Below, piece after piece: positions 34,150 through 42,308 of a stretch of 64,000 nucleotides of DNA (positions are counted from its first letter, which is position 1; every line of letters starts with the position of its first letter). The stretch is from PMNU01 sp035480575 (lineage in GTDB: Bacteria; Patescibacteriota; Saccharimonadia; Saccharimonadales; UBA4665), in the NCBI GenBank assembly GCA_035480575.1, contig DATIHR010000023.1, forward strand, positions 62,001-126,000. The letters run 5' to 3'. Below the pieces are notes generated by a model. It did no database searches. It was not told the origin of the DNA and worked only from the letters and a program-made list of their open reading frames with translations. The position numbers and the translations under genes are program-made.

Positions 34150-34178
34150 AGCATAACCAATGTTCCCCGTTAAAGCAA
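34150..34178 (-). promoter_or_regulatory. Promoter reading toward valS
   Basis: TTGCTT (34178-34173) and TATGCT (34155-34150) on the minus strand with 17 bases between. There is no coding frame directly after it, which supports a non-coding transcript. Confidence 0.45.
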
Positions 34179-34274
34179 CACTAAATAACAGGGAAGAGCG
34201 TTGTAAAATGGTATTCACCGGCTGATTTTTACGCTATTTGCAGGAAGGTATGTAATGGGTTCATACTTATACGT

Positions 34275-35633
34275 ATGCGAACACTTGTAAAAAAAGTTAT
34301 TCCGGCTAGTGCTTTCCATAAAATTGAGCCCTATGGGCACCTGGGCGAGGCTATGCTTATGCAGGTCAGGCATGGGTTTCCGGGGAAGGGGCTTAAGATA
34401 ATTGGTGTAACGGGTACCGACGGCAAAACCAGCACCTGTACCCTTATAACCGCCATGTTGCGCAGTAACGGCTATAAGGTGGCTATGATGACGACCATAT
34501 CGGTAGATTACGGCGATGGCCGCGGCGCTCGCCCCAATCCCACGCGGCTGACGACCATGGGCGTCAGCGCACTCCTAAGCCGCATTAAGAAGGTTAAAGC
34601 GAGCGGGGCAGAGTGGCTCGTTTTAGAAGTCACGAGCCACGCGCTGGCACAGCATCGCGTCTGGGCGCTGCCATTTACCATTGGTGTACTCACGAATCTC
34701 GGGCACGAGCACTTGGATTACCACGGTACATTCCAGCGCTACCGCGAAGCCAAGCGTTTGCTGTTTAAACACGTCAATCGCAATAGGCACGGGCTGCAGG
34801 TGGGTATTGCTAACGCCGACGACCCTAGTGGCGAGCTATTCGCCCGTACGGTCGCGCACCCGGTTCGTTACGGGGTAAAGCAGGGGGATCTTCGCGCGTA
34901 CGATATTAAGCTAACCCCCGGTGGTAGTACGTATGTGGCCGATTTTAATGGCGAAACATATACTATTACCTGTCATTTGCCCGGTAGCTTCAACGTCTAT
35001 AACTCTTTAGCTGCCGTTGGGGTAGGGCAGGCGGTGGGGCTTACCAAGAAGCAAATAGAGCAGGGGATTGCCAGCCTTAAGAGCGTCGAGGGTCGCATGA
35101 CCCACATAGACGAAGGCCAGGACTTTACCGTTATTGTAGATTACGCACACACCCCTGAAAGCTTCGCAAAGTTATTTAAAGAGATCCGGCCACTAGCTAA
35201 GGGTCGCCTGATTGCCGTATTCGGCTCCGCTGGCAGGCGTGACGAAGCCAAGCGCGGTAAGCAAGGCGAAATAGCCGGCCGGGACTGCGACATTGTTATT
35301 GTTACCGAAGAAGACGACCGCGACATAGACGGCCAGGAAATCATGGAGCACATAGCCAAGGGCGCCGAGCGGGCAGGGAAGGTGAAGAATAAAAACCTAT
35401 TTTTAGTACACGAGCGCGAACAAGCCGTGCAACGGGCCGTAGGCATGGCTAAGAAGGGCGATATCGTGGTGTTGCTAGGCAAGGGGCACGAAAAATCAAT
35501 CTTAACCAACGGCCCCAAAGCCGCAGAACTCCGCCACTTGCAACAAGACGACACCGACTCACGCCGCGTAACCAAGCGCGACTACGACGAAATAGCGGTC
35601 GCCCATGCGGCCCTCCGAAAACGGAAAAAGTGA
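34275..35633 (+). CDS. murE: MurE-like Mur ligase (UDP-MurNAc-tripeptide synthetase family)
   Basis: A 452-residue ATP-dependent ligase of peptidoglycan synthesis that adds the third residue to the UDP-MurNAc peptide. ATP motif GVTGTDGKTST lies at about residues 44-54, the middle-domain signature LTNLGHEHLDYHG near 139, DYAHTPES near 288 and LLGKGHEK near 398. Only about 40 residues precede the ATP motif, against about 100 in typical MurE, so most of the UDP-binding domain 1 is missing. The usual third-residue selector DNPR reads EDDR here (VTEEDDRDIDGQ), so meso-DAP is not assured. Substrate therefore uncertain. Confidence 0.82.
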   Translation: MRTLVKKVIPASAFHKIEPYGHLGEAMLMQVRHGFPGKGLKIIGVTGTDGKTSTCTLITAMLRSNGYKVAMMTTISVDYGDGRGARPNPTRLTTMGVSALLSRIKKVKASGAEWLVLEVTSHALAQHRVWALPFTIGVLTNLGHEHLDYHGTFQRYREAKRLLFKHVNRNRHGLQVGIANADDPSGELFARTVAHPVRYGVKQGDLRAYDIKLTPGGSTYVADFNGETYTITCHLPGSFNVYNSLAAVGVGQAVGLTKKQIEQGIASLKSVEGRMTHIDEGQDFTVIVDYAHTPESFAKLFKEIRPLAKGRLIAVFGSAGRRDEAKRGKQGEIAGRDCDIVIVTEEDDRDIDGQEIMEHIAKGAERAGKVKNKNLFLVHEREQAVQRAVGMAKKGDIVVLLGKGHEKSILTNGPKAAELRHLQQDDTDSRRVTKRDYDEIAVAHAALRKRKK

Positions 35634-35707
35634 GCCAGTTCATTAGTTTGCACAAGATGCATTATTGTGCTAATGTATAATTGTATTAAGTAAATACAAA
35701 ACACAAT

Positions 35708-36448
35708 ATGGCAAATAGTGAACGATACAGTGCGCCACAGGCGTATCGGCTGGTGTCCGACGAAACGCCACAAGTTGCCCAGCTATTCAATGCAGCCGAC
35801 TACGGCCAGATCCTACAAAAAGGGTGGCTTGATCAGTTCTATCGTGATCCGCAGTCGGGCGAAGATGCCTTGAGACATATCCTTGTTGGCGAGGTAAAAC
35901 ATGGCGAACATGGCACGTATTCCACGGGTTTTCATCATGAACCATCAGGCCGGATGCTATGGGATAAAAAGGATGCTGAGGGCAAGGTGGTTGCTTCGCC
36001 CACATATGTTGATCGGAATCACGAGGGCGCAGGGGAAGGGAAATATGCCGAATATCCATACGAACCCTATGTAGGGAAGGTAGCGGTGGGTGGCGTACGT
36101 AAATTTATAGTGCAGAGAAACGCCGACGGCACGCCCAGCGGTTTAACGCCCGCAAAGACCGATATGTTTCCAAAAGAGTTTGATCCATATATGGTCGTAA
36201 AGGCAACCGTAGAGGCCCGCGACAAACGTAATCGCGAAAAAGATAAACTTATCGTGAATGCGAACGGCGTCAAAGTTATTAGAACGGAAGGTACGTTTCC
36301 CTTAGTTGACGGAACGCCCATGCGCATACGGCTCATTTTAGATGCAGACACTGGAAAAATAAAAACAGCAATGCCCGTAATAACCAACAAACCGGGCCTT
36401 ATGAAGCTCTCGCAGGAAGAGGCGGACAGACATGCTTTCGGAGTGTAA
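35708..36448 (+). CDS. Stand-alone EndoU-type nuclease (toxin-like)
   Basis: A 246-residue protein. Residues about 50-225 follow the bacterial EndoU pattern found at the ends of contact-dependent and polymorphic toxins: ALRHILVGEVKHG (His57), YSTGFHHEPSG (His76, His77), the middle TDMFPKEFDPYMVVKATVEA region (about 151-170), and the end MRIRLILDADTGKIKTAMP. Such enzymes cleave RNA. There is no signal peptide, transmembrane helix or delivery domain, so export would need a dedicated route. A TATAAT at 35676-35681 may be its promoter. The gene after it is a possible immunity gene. The family call is by eye. Confidence 0.65.
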   Translation: MANSERYSAPQAYRLVSDETPQVAQLFNAADYGQILQKGWLDQFYRDPQSGEDALRHILVGEVKHGEHGTYSTGFHHEPSGRMLWDKKDAEGKVVASPTYVDRNHEGAGEGKYAEYPYEPYVGKVAVGGVRKFIVQRNADGTPSGLTPAKTDMFPKEFDPYMVVKATVEARDKRNREKDKLIVNANGVKVIRTEGTFPLVDGTPMRIRLILDADTGKIKTAMPVITNKPGLMKLSQEEADRHAFGV

Positions 36449-36487
36449 TAATTGTAAATACATACCTTTTGTGCTAATATATGCTTT

Positions 36488-36865
36488 ATGAGTTCTCCAG
36501 TAGTTGGTGAAGTATTGGCGGCAGAAGTGGCTTTTGGCCGCTTCGTCGATGCGCTAGGTGATGAAATTATTGTGCAGGCACTGCACGAAGCGAGTGTCGC
36601 TGCGGATCAGGGTGATGTAGGCATAGACTTTACTGATGCCCAGTCTGAAGACGAAGACGGTTTTGAGACGCAACCCCCTACGTTATATGCCAAAGTAGTG
36701 GGCCGAGAGGCAATACATTTTGCATTCATCGGCGAAGAACAGCAGGACTGTTATAACCTACCCGTGTCACAGGTGGAAGCGATATTATCTGCCCGCGCGT
36801 ATGACGCCGCTATGCAGGCCGTGCAACTGCCCAGCCCGCGTAGTCCCTTAGACGACATTTTATAA
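36488..36865 (+). CDS. Small acidic protein after the EndoU gene, possible immunity protein
   Basis: A 125-residue, strongly acidic soluble protein (VGIDFTDAQSEDEDGFETQ near residues 47-65) of no family I know. It lies 39 bases after the EndoU-type gene and has its own promoter TTGTAA (36452-36457), 17 bases, TAATAT (36475-36480), ending seven bases before the ATG, so it can be expressed independently, as suits an immunity protein. That role is inferred only from position, size and charge. Confidence 0.6.
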   Translation: MSSPVVGEVLAAEVAFGRFVDALGDEIIVQALHEASVAADQGDVGIDFTDAQSEDEDGFETQPPTLYAKVVGREAIHFAFIGEEQQDCYNLPVSQVEAILSARAYDAAMQAVQLPSPRSPLDDIL

Positions 36866-36866
36866 T

Positions 36867-37811
36867 CTAGCCCGGTTTATTGCTCGCTAAATATTGCGTG
36901 TACCAGCTGTATTGTTTGCCGAAGAATGTGGCAATGAGCTCGGTCGCCAGACCTGCTGTTTTGCGTTCGATATCTTGCAGGGGGTTGTATTCTACGACAT
37001 CTACACCAACGACATTGCAGTGCTCGCCGATGTACTGGGCGATGGCCGCGATTTCGCGGTAGGTAAGTCCTTTTTGGTTCGGCATGCCCGCGCCGGGTGC
37101 ATACAATGCATCGATGGCGTCTAAGTCTAAACTAACCCATATGTTGTCGACTTGTTTTGTAAGTGTATCTATTAGAGGAAAAAGCGGCCCGAGCCCCTGG
37201 CTTAATAGGTCAAACATCGTAAATGTCGCCAGTTTCTCGCGTCTCATAAGGTCAACTTCGGCTTGGTCTAGGTCGCAGCCGCCAATGTGCAGCAAATGCT
37301 TTGGCTGTACTTTTATATGTTTACCATGCACATGGGATAGCTCAGGAGCACCAAAGCCCATAAGTGACGCCAGGTGCATGCCATGGATATTACCCGTTAA
37401 CGATGTCTCGTCGGTGTTCATGTCGCCATGAGCGTCAAAATAAATGAGGCCAATGTTACCTGCAAGGGCAGTGGAGGCACCAGAGACGGCGCCAAGGCAT
37501 ACAGAGTGGTCGCCGCCCAAGACAAGCGCTTTCTCGCCCTTGTCCATAAGGCGTTCAGTATGTGCAGCAATCGCCTCGTTGACGCGCACGACTTCCTCTA
37601 AATGACGCATTTTTGGATTGCCGACTGGCACTGCGGTGCGGGGCTTGCACGATACGTCGCCTAGGTCATTCACCTGCAAGCCGGTACTCTCGAGTTTTTG
37701 TACCAACCCCTGGTACCGAAAAGCGCTTGGCCCCATGTCGACACCTAAATTTTCGGCCCCCAGGTCTAGTGGCGCGCCTAGTACATTGAGCGTTGTGTGT
37801 TGCAAAGTCAT
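36867..37811 (-). CDS. Arginase/agmatinase-family enzyme, probably arginase
   Basis: A 314-residue manganese hydrolase that would convert arginine to ornithine and urea. Metal motifs are complete: LGGDHSVCLG, IYFDAHGDMNT, and SLDLDAIDALYAPGAGMP; VVGVDVVEYNP follows. The overall order and the GIGAP-like start (VLGAPLDLGAENLGVDMGP) resemble RocF arginases more than agmatinases. A TACAAT on the minus strand (37823-37818) ends six bases before the ATG. No urease or ornithine-using gene is visible in the window. Confidence 0.88.
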   Translation of the reverse strand: MTLQHTTLNVLGAPLDLGAENLGVDMGPSAFRYQGLVQKLESTGLQVNDLGDVSCKPRTAVPVGNPKMRHLEEVVRVNEAIAAHTERLMDKGEKALVLGGDHSVCLGAVSGASTALAGNIGLIYFDAHGDMNTDETSLTGNIHGMHLASLMGFGAPELSHVHGKHIKVQPKHLLHIGGCDLDQAEVDLMRREKLATFTMFDLLSQGLGPLFPLIDTLTKQVDNIWVSLDLDAIDALYAPGAGMPNQKGLTYREIAAIAQYIGEHCNVVGVDVVEYNPLQDIERKTAGLATELIATFFGKQYSWYTQYLASNKPG

Positions 37812-37849
37812 ATCTAAATTGTATCACTCGTAGAATTGTCTATGCGCCC

Positions 37850-37878
37850 TTGACGCTCTGTTGGCGCTTGGTTATAGT
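37850..37878 (+). promoter_or_regulatory. groESL promoter
   Basis: TTGACG (37850-37855), 17-base spacer, TATAGT (37873-37878). Transcription would start near 37886, just before the CIRCE operator. Confidence 0.8.
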
Positions 37879-37891
37879 GAGTGCTGATGCG

Positions 37892-37918
37892 TTAGCACTC
37901 TGAAACCTTAAGTGCTAA
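37892..37918 (+). promoter_or_regulatory. CIRCE operator (HrcA site)
   Basis: TTAGCACTC, nine bases, AAGTGCTAA: the CIRCE inverted repeat with one mismatch in the right arm. It lies between the promoter and groES and implies repression by HrcA, whose gene is not in the window. The only other heat-shock gene here, hsp20, has no such site. Confidence 0.92.
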
Positions 37919-37962
37919 CGTTCTACGTTTTGTTAGATCTAACGAGGAGGAATAACACGATA

Positions 37963-38229
37963 ATGAGCGTGAACATACAACCCTTAGCAGACTACGTGGT
38001 GGCCGAACCAGAAGAGGCACCCACAAAAACCGCCAGCGGCCTGTACTTGCCGGAAAAATCTGCCGAAAAGCCCAAAATAGCCAAAGTGGTGGTTGTAGGT
38101 CCGGCCGTACGCGACGTAAAGGCAGGAGCACGTATCCTGTACAAGAGCTATAGCCCAACCGAGGTAAAAGTAGACGGCAAAGACTACCTGCTTGTTAAAG
38201 AAGAAGACATACTAGCTACGCTTAAATGA
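37963..38229 (+). CDS. groES: Co-chaperonin GroES
   Basis: An 88-residue subunit that caps the GroEL chamber. It begins MSVNIQPLADYVVAEPEEA at ATG 37963, after a GAGGAGG ribosome-binding sequence; the mobile loop (PTKTASGLYLPEKSAEKP) and the C-terminal VKEEDILATL match the family. It is first in a CIRCE-controlled operon with groEL. Confidence 0.96.
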   Translation: MSVNIQPLADYVVAEPEEAPTKTASGLYLPEKSAEKPKIAKVVVVGPAVRDVKAGARILYKSYSPTEVKVDGKDYLLVKEEDILATLK

Positions 38230-38239
38230 CGGCATACAC

Positions 38240-38309
38240 CGTCATCCCGGACTTGATCCGGGATCTAATGTGAAGCAATAACTGGATTCCCACCTACGCG
38301 GGAATGACG
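38240..38309. repeat. REP/MITE-like inverted-repeat element between groES and groEL
   Basis: A 70-base element with inverted ends, CGTCATCCCGG on the left and CGCGGGAATGACG on the right. It holds two hairpins, CCCGGA...TCCGGG and TTCCC...GGGAA. The groEL ribosome-binding sequence AAGGAG begins just after it. The same type occurs at 50151-50263 and as half copies at 9632-9665 and 55919-55948. Confidence 0.8.
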
Positions 38310-38323
38310 ATAAGGAGAAACGA

Positions 38324-39973
38324 ATGGCAAAAAAAGTATTCTACGACGACGATGCTCGCAAGCGCGTACTCGGCGGAGCACAAATTTTATACAACGCGGT
38401 TAAAACGACCATGGGGCCCAAAGGCCGTAACGTGGTTATTGGTAAGGGCTACGGCGCCCCGACTGTTACGCACGACGGTGTAACAGTAGCCAAAGGGGTA
38501 GAAATTGCCGATGTCGACGACGAAACCCTAGGCTACAAAGTTGGCGCCGAGCTGATTAAACAAGCCGCCAGCAAGATGAATGACGTTGCGGGTGATGGCA
38601 CTACAACCGTAACGGTACTGACCTACCACATCTTAAACGAAGCCAACAAGCTGATCGCCGCCGGCCACAACCCCATGCTACTCCGCAAGGGTCTGGAAGC
38701 AGCAGCCCAAGAGGTTATCGCCAAGCTCGACGGTATGCGTGAGGACATTCAGGGCAAGAAGAACCGGATTGCCGAAGTAGCGACTATTAGCGCTGGTGAT
38801 TCACAAATTGGCGACCTGATTGCTGACGTTATGGACAAGGTAGGCCGCGAAGGCGTGGTAACGGTCGAGGAAGGCCAGGGCCTGACGCTCGAAAGCGAAG
38901 TCGTAGAGGGCTTTACCTTTGACCGCGGGTTTGTAAGCCCATACATGGTAACCGACACTGCCCGTATGGAGGCGGTATACACCAAGCCAGCTATTTTAGT
39001 AACCGATAAAAAGATTACTTCTATCCAGGAATTTTTGCCCATTCTGGAGAAGCTTGCGCAATCCGGCAAGAAAGACCTGGTTATTATTGCCGAAGATGTC
39101 GAAGGCGAAGCTCTTGGCACGCTTATCTTAAACCGACTCAAGGGTGTCTTTAACACTGTTGCCGTTAAAGCGCCGTCGTTTGGTGACCGCCGCAAAGACA
39201 TTTTGGACGACATTGCCATTTTGACCGGCGCGACAGTTATTAGTGAAGAGCGGGGCATTACATTCGATAACGCTGAACTAAGCATGATCGGCTCGGCCCG
39301 CAAGGTTATTGTTGGTAAAGACGGTACGACGATTATCGAAGGCGGTGGCGCACCAAGCGACATCACCGCACGCATTAAGCAGCTTAGTGCCCAAGCCCAA
39401 GCTGGTGGCAGCGACTACGACAAAGAGCAGCTAGAGAGCCGCCGTGCCGCATTAAGCGGTAAAGTAGCCGTTATTAAAGTTGGTGGCGCTACCGAAACCG
39501 AAATTGAGGAAAAGAAATTTAGGGTAGACGATGCTGTTGCCGCTGTAAAAGCCGCTTTGGCCGAAGGTATTGTGCCTGGTGGTGGTGTAACGCTTATTAA
39601 CCTGCTGCCTGCAGACAATACTAAAAAGGTTGCCGATGACACATCGGTTGTTGCTGGGCAGGACCTGTTGTACCGTGCGCTGCAGCAGCCGTTCCGTATT
39701 TTGTTGGAAAACGCTGGCCTCAACCCGGACGAATGGTTGCCGCAAGTACGCGCTGCCAAGCCTGGCCATGGCGTAAATGTGAACGATCCGGCTAAGCTTG
39801 TCGACCTTAAGGCTGCCGGCGTTGTAGACCCTGCGCGGGTAACTAAAGAGGCGCTTTTGAATGCCGTATCTATTGCTGGCACAAGCATTACTATGGGCGC
39901 GCTCGTGGTTGATGTACCAGAGAAGAAAGAAGCTGCCCCAGCGCCAGATATGGGTGGCATGGGGATGATGTAA
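38324..39973 (+). CDS. groEL: Chaperonin GroEL
   Basis: A 549-residue chaperonin subunit. ATP-site motifs are intact (TMGPKGRNVVI, NDVAGDGTTTVTVLTY, EGIVPGGGVTL) and the tail ends in a Gly/Met repeat (GGMGMM). The length is normal. It follows groES after a repeat element, with AAGGAG upstream of its ATG. Confidence 0.97.
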   Translation: MAKKVFYDDDARKRVLGGAQILYNAVKTTMGPKGRNVVIGKGYGAPTVTHDGVTVAKGVEIADVDDETLGYKVGAELIKQAASKMNDVAGDGTTTVTVLTYHILNEANKLIAAGHNPMLLRKGLEAAAQEVIAKLDGMREDIQGKKNRIAEVATISAGDSQIGDLIADVMDKVGREGVVTVEEGQGLTLESEVVEGFTFDRGFVSPYMVTDTARMEAVYTKPAILVTDKKITSIQEFLPILEKLAQSGKKDLVIIAEDVEGEALGTLILNRLKGVFNTVAVKAPSFGDRRKDILDDIAILTGATVISEERGITFDNAELSMIGSARKVIVGKDGTTIIEGGGAPSDITARIKQLSAQAQAGGSDYDKEQLESRRAALSGKVAVIKVGGATETEIEEKKFRVDDAVAAVKAALAEGIVPGGGVTLINLLPADNTKKVADDTSVVAGQDLLYRALQQPFRILLENAGLNPDEWLPQVRAAKPGHGVNVNDPAKLVDLKAAGVVDPARVTKEALLNAVSIAGTSITMGALVVDVPEKKEAAPAPDMGGMGMM

Positions 39974-40042
39974 GGAGGGGTAAAAAACCTCCTTGTACGT
40001 GCCCGACGTCTGGTACAATAAAAGCAAACAAACATGCATGGA

Positions 40043-40074
40043 AAAAAGACCGAGCGATATGCTCGGTCTTTTTC
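40043..40074. terminator. Bidirectional terminator after groEL
   Basis: A perfect 13-base-pair stem, AAAAAGACCGAGC (40043-40055) with GCTCGGTCTTTTT (40061-40073), loop GATAT. T runs in both directions let it also stop the convergent minus-strand gene. Confidence 0.92.
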
Positions 40075-40094
40075 TGTGGCAGGGGGTAGAACTA

Positions 40095-40595
40095 CTAGCT
40101 GCGTGATGCCTGGGTGGTGTATGCGCCGCGCCGGCTAAAATCGTTTGCATACGTGCCCCGGCCTTGCTGTACTACGGCGGCAATAGGCGACGGTGTAGGG
40201 GCGGCAACTGCTGTTGGTGCGGGTAGGGCAGGCGTTGCAATGTTGGCTGGCGCGGGTTGCGTAGGAGTAAGTACGGCTGGTTGATCGTGCCGCACTGGTG
40301 TTACGCGCGCGGGCCTGTAGCGTGGCCGGAATGTTTGCTGCGGCACTGGCACGCGTGCTGATTCCAGTGGTGCGCCAGCTGGTTTTGCTGGGCGCTGTGC
40401 TTGTACGTGTGTAGTGGCCTGGGGCTTTTTGTCGGGGCGAGGCCGAGACCGGCGAACAGTGTGCGTGCCGCTCATGCGTGCTACGCGTTCAGCCTGCAGC
40501 TTGGCATCTTCGGCCCTTAGTGCTGCAACATGCCGCGCCCGACGGCGCCGCAACGGGCCCATTGGGATAAAGCTGGGAATGCTGAGTAAATGCAT
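40095..40595 (-). CDS. Unknown basic, Pro/Ala-rich protein
   Basis: A 166-residue low-complexity protein, rich in Arg, Pro, Ala, Thr and Gln. The N-terminal 60 residues hold a basic helix (RRRRARHVAALRAEDAKLQA). The rest is disordered, with repeated PAP/TPA units. It lacks a signal peptide. It lies 18 bases after the 40614 gene, so both may form one transcript ending at the groEL terminator. Function unknown; a nucleic-acid or wall contact is possible. Confidence 0.6.
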   Translation of the reverse strand: MHLLSIPSFIPMGPLRRRRARHVAALRAEDAKLQAERVARMSGTHTVRRSRPRPDKKPQATTHVQAQRPAKPAGAPLESARVPVPQQTFRPRYRPARVTPVRHDQPAVLTPTQPAPANIATPALPAPTAVAAPTPSPIAAVVQQGRGTYANDFSRRGAYTTQASRS

Positions 40596-40613
40596 ACGTA
40601 TGTTGTTTGTTTT

Positions 40614-41108
40614 TTAAGCGTCTGACGAATCGGTGGCGGTAGCGCTCCCTTGACCTTGTTGGGTAAAGTAATTAATTTCGTTAATGATGTCTAGTAAGGC
40701 TTGCGCACGCACTTTTTCGTCACCAATTTGTTGGGCTGCTTCGTAGGCATCTTTAATAAGGCCTTGGTTGTCGGAGGCTTGAATCATCATCATGGTAGTG
40801 CGGAATTTATCTTCTGGCGATTGGTCGAGGTGGCCAATAAGTGGAGATAATTGCTGAAGTGCTTGTTGTTTAATGCCGAGTAAATCTTCGGGCACTGCCA
40901 CGCCTGCGGTAGGGCTTGGTTCGGGAGTAGAGACAGCCGGAGCGGTGGGTAGATCTGGCGGAACGTCTGGTTCGGCAGGTGCGGGCAAAAAGGCCGGAGT
41001 ATCGATTGCCGGTGCCGGGGCACTGGCAACAGCTTGGTCAGCAGGTACGCCTGCCGCGCTTACGCCTGTGTCTTCTGCTGGTTGAGCAGCATCACGCCCT
41101 CCGAACAT
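40614..41108 (-). CDS. Unknown acidic protein with conserved helical C-terminus
   Basis: A 164-residue protein. The first 75 residues are Ala/Pro/Asp-rich and disordered. Residues about 75-155 form a predicted helical domain (LLGIKQQALQQLSPLIGHLD, FRTTMMMIQASDNQGLIKDA, VRAQALLDIINEINYFTQQ) that looks like a protein-binding repeat. A GTAGGGGG sequence precedes its ATG. Not recognised; the well-kept C-terminal helices argue that it is a real gene. Confidence 0.65.
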   Translation of the reverse strand: MFGGRDAAQPAEDTGVSAAGVPADQAVASAPAPAIDTPAFLPAPAEPDVPPDLPTAPAVSTPEPSPTAGVAVPEDLLGIKQQALQQLSPLIGHLDQSPEDKFRTTMMMIQASDNQGLIKDAYEAAQQIGDEKVRAQALLDIINEINYFTQQGQGSATATDSSDA

Positions 41109-41199
41109 ATCTTTCCCCCTACAATACTATTGGTATGGTATGCTATGAACCAATTATAGCACAAGCCTTTTGGCAAAAATTACAGTACGATAGGTACAT

Positions 41200-42237
41200 A
41201 TGCTAGACGATTTAAAATACATTCATCAAAAAGACGCGCATGATGCTTTGGGCATTGTGAGTAAACAGGCCGATCAACTGCGCTTGCCAATGCAACTGAA
41301 GGGAGTAGCCGATTTTGGTACGGTTTCTTCTGTTGTATATGCAGGCATGGGCGGTTCTGCACTCGCTGGCCTGCTGTTGCACACGTGGCCGGGGCTACCC
41401 GTGCCGTTCGAACTGGTGCGCGACTATACCCTCCCAGCGTATGTGGGCAAGGATACCCTGTGTATTATTGCCAGCTACTCGGGTAACACCGAGGAAGCTT
41501 TAAGTGCGCTATCTGACGCCGAACAAAAGGGTGCGCGTATTGCCATTATCGCCAGCGGCGGCAAACTGGAAGAGCTGGCAACTCAAAAGCACTATCCATT
41601 TGCAGCACTCCCCAAAGTAGATCAGCCCCGGTATTGTATGCTGGCCAATTTTAAAGCGCTGCTTGTGCTGTTAGAGACTGCCGGACTATTGCATACAGAA
41701 ACGGTGCAGCCGGAAATCGTGGCCGCTGCCGATTTTGTAGAGCAGGCAATACAAGCCTGGTTACCCACAATCCCTACCGCACGTAACCCAGCCAAACAGC
41801 TGGCACAAGAATTGCTTGGCAAATCGGTCGTTATATACGGCGGCCCCAACCAATATCCTGCTGCTTATAAATGGAAGATTAGTATCAACGAAAATGCCAA
41901 GCAAATAGCGTGGACGGGGCAGTTGCCGGAATTTAACCACAACGAGTTTTTGGGCTGGACCGAGCAACCTATAGACAAGCCATATGCAGTTGTAGACCTA
42001 CGGAGCGACCTAGAACACCCCCGCGTCCAGAAGCGGTTTGTAGTAAGTGCCCGCATGCTGTCGGGCAAACGCCCGGAGCCCCTGATGGTAGAAGCGCAGG
42101 GTGATTCCGTGCTTGAACACTTATTGTGGACCATTGCCTACGGCGATTTTGTCAGTATCTACTTGGGCCTGCTGAACGGGCTAAACCCAGCCCCGGTAGA
42201 GCTAGTTGAAGCGTTCAAAAGGGAAATGGCCGCGTAG
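41200..42237 (+). CDS. SIS-domain phosphoglucose/phosphomannose isomerase
   Basis: A 345-residue enzyme of the bifunctional PGI/PMI family that interconverts fructose-6-phosphate with glucose-6- or mannose-6-phosphate. Motifs: VYAGMGGSALAG (about residues 47-58), ASYSGNTEEALSAL, INENAKQIAW and the catalytic-region PEFNHNEF. It links sugar-phosphate metabolism to wall and glycan precursors. A TACGAT box (41186-41191) ends eight bases before the ATG. Confidence 0.9.
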   Translation: MLDDLKYIHQKDAHDALGIVSKQADQLRLPMQLKGVADFGTVSSVVYAGMGGSALAGLLLHTWPGLPVPFELVRDYTLPAYVGKDTLCIIASYSGNTEEALSALSDAEQKGARIAIIASGGKLEELATQKHYPFAALPKVDQPRYCMLANFKALLVLLETAGLLHTETVQPEIVAAADFVEQAIQAWLPTIPTARNPAKQLAQELLGKSVVIYGGPNQYPAAYKWKISINENAKQIAWTGQLPEFNHNEFLGWTEQPIDKPYAVVDLRSDLEHPRVQKRFVVSARMLSGKRPEPLMVEAQGDSVLEHLLWTIAYGDFVSIYLGLLNGLNPAPVELVEAFKREMAA

Positions 42238-42308
42238 CGCCCATAACAGAGTATTCTAGACGATAGAGCCATTGCTTATTTATCATTATTATGGTATGAT
42301 AATGCGTT

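Noticed and set aside
33786..34274. T-box riboswitch, tmRNA, SRP RNA or RNase P RNA in the gap before valS
   Set aside because: The conserved sequence signatures of all four (for example the T-box core, or the tmRNA ends) are absent; kept only as an unnamed candidate RNA.
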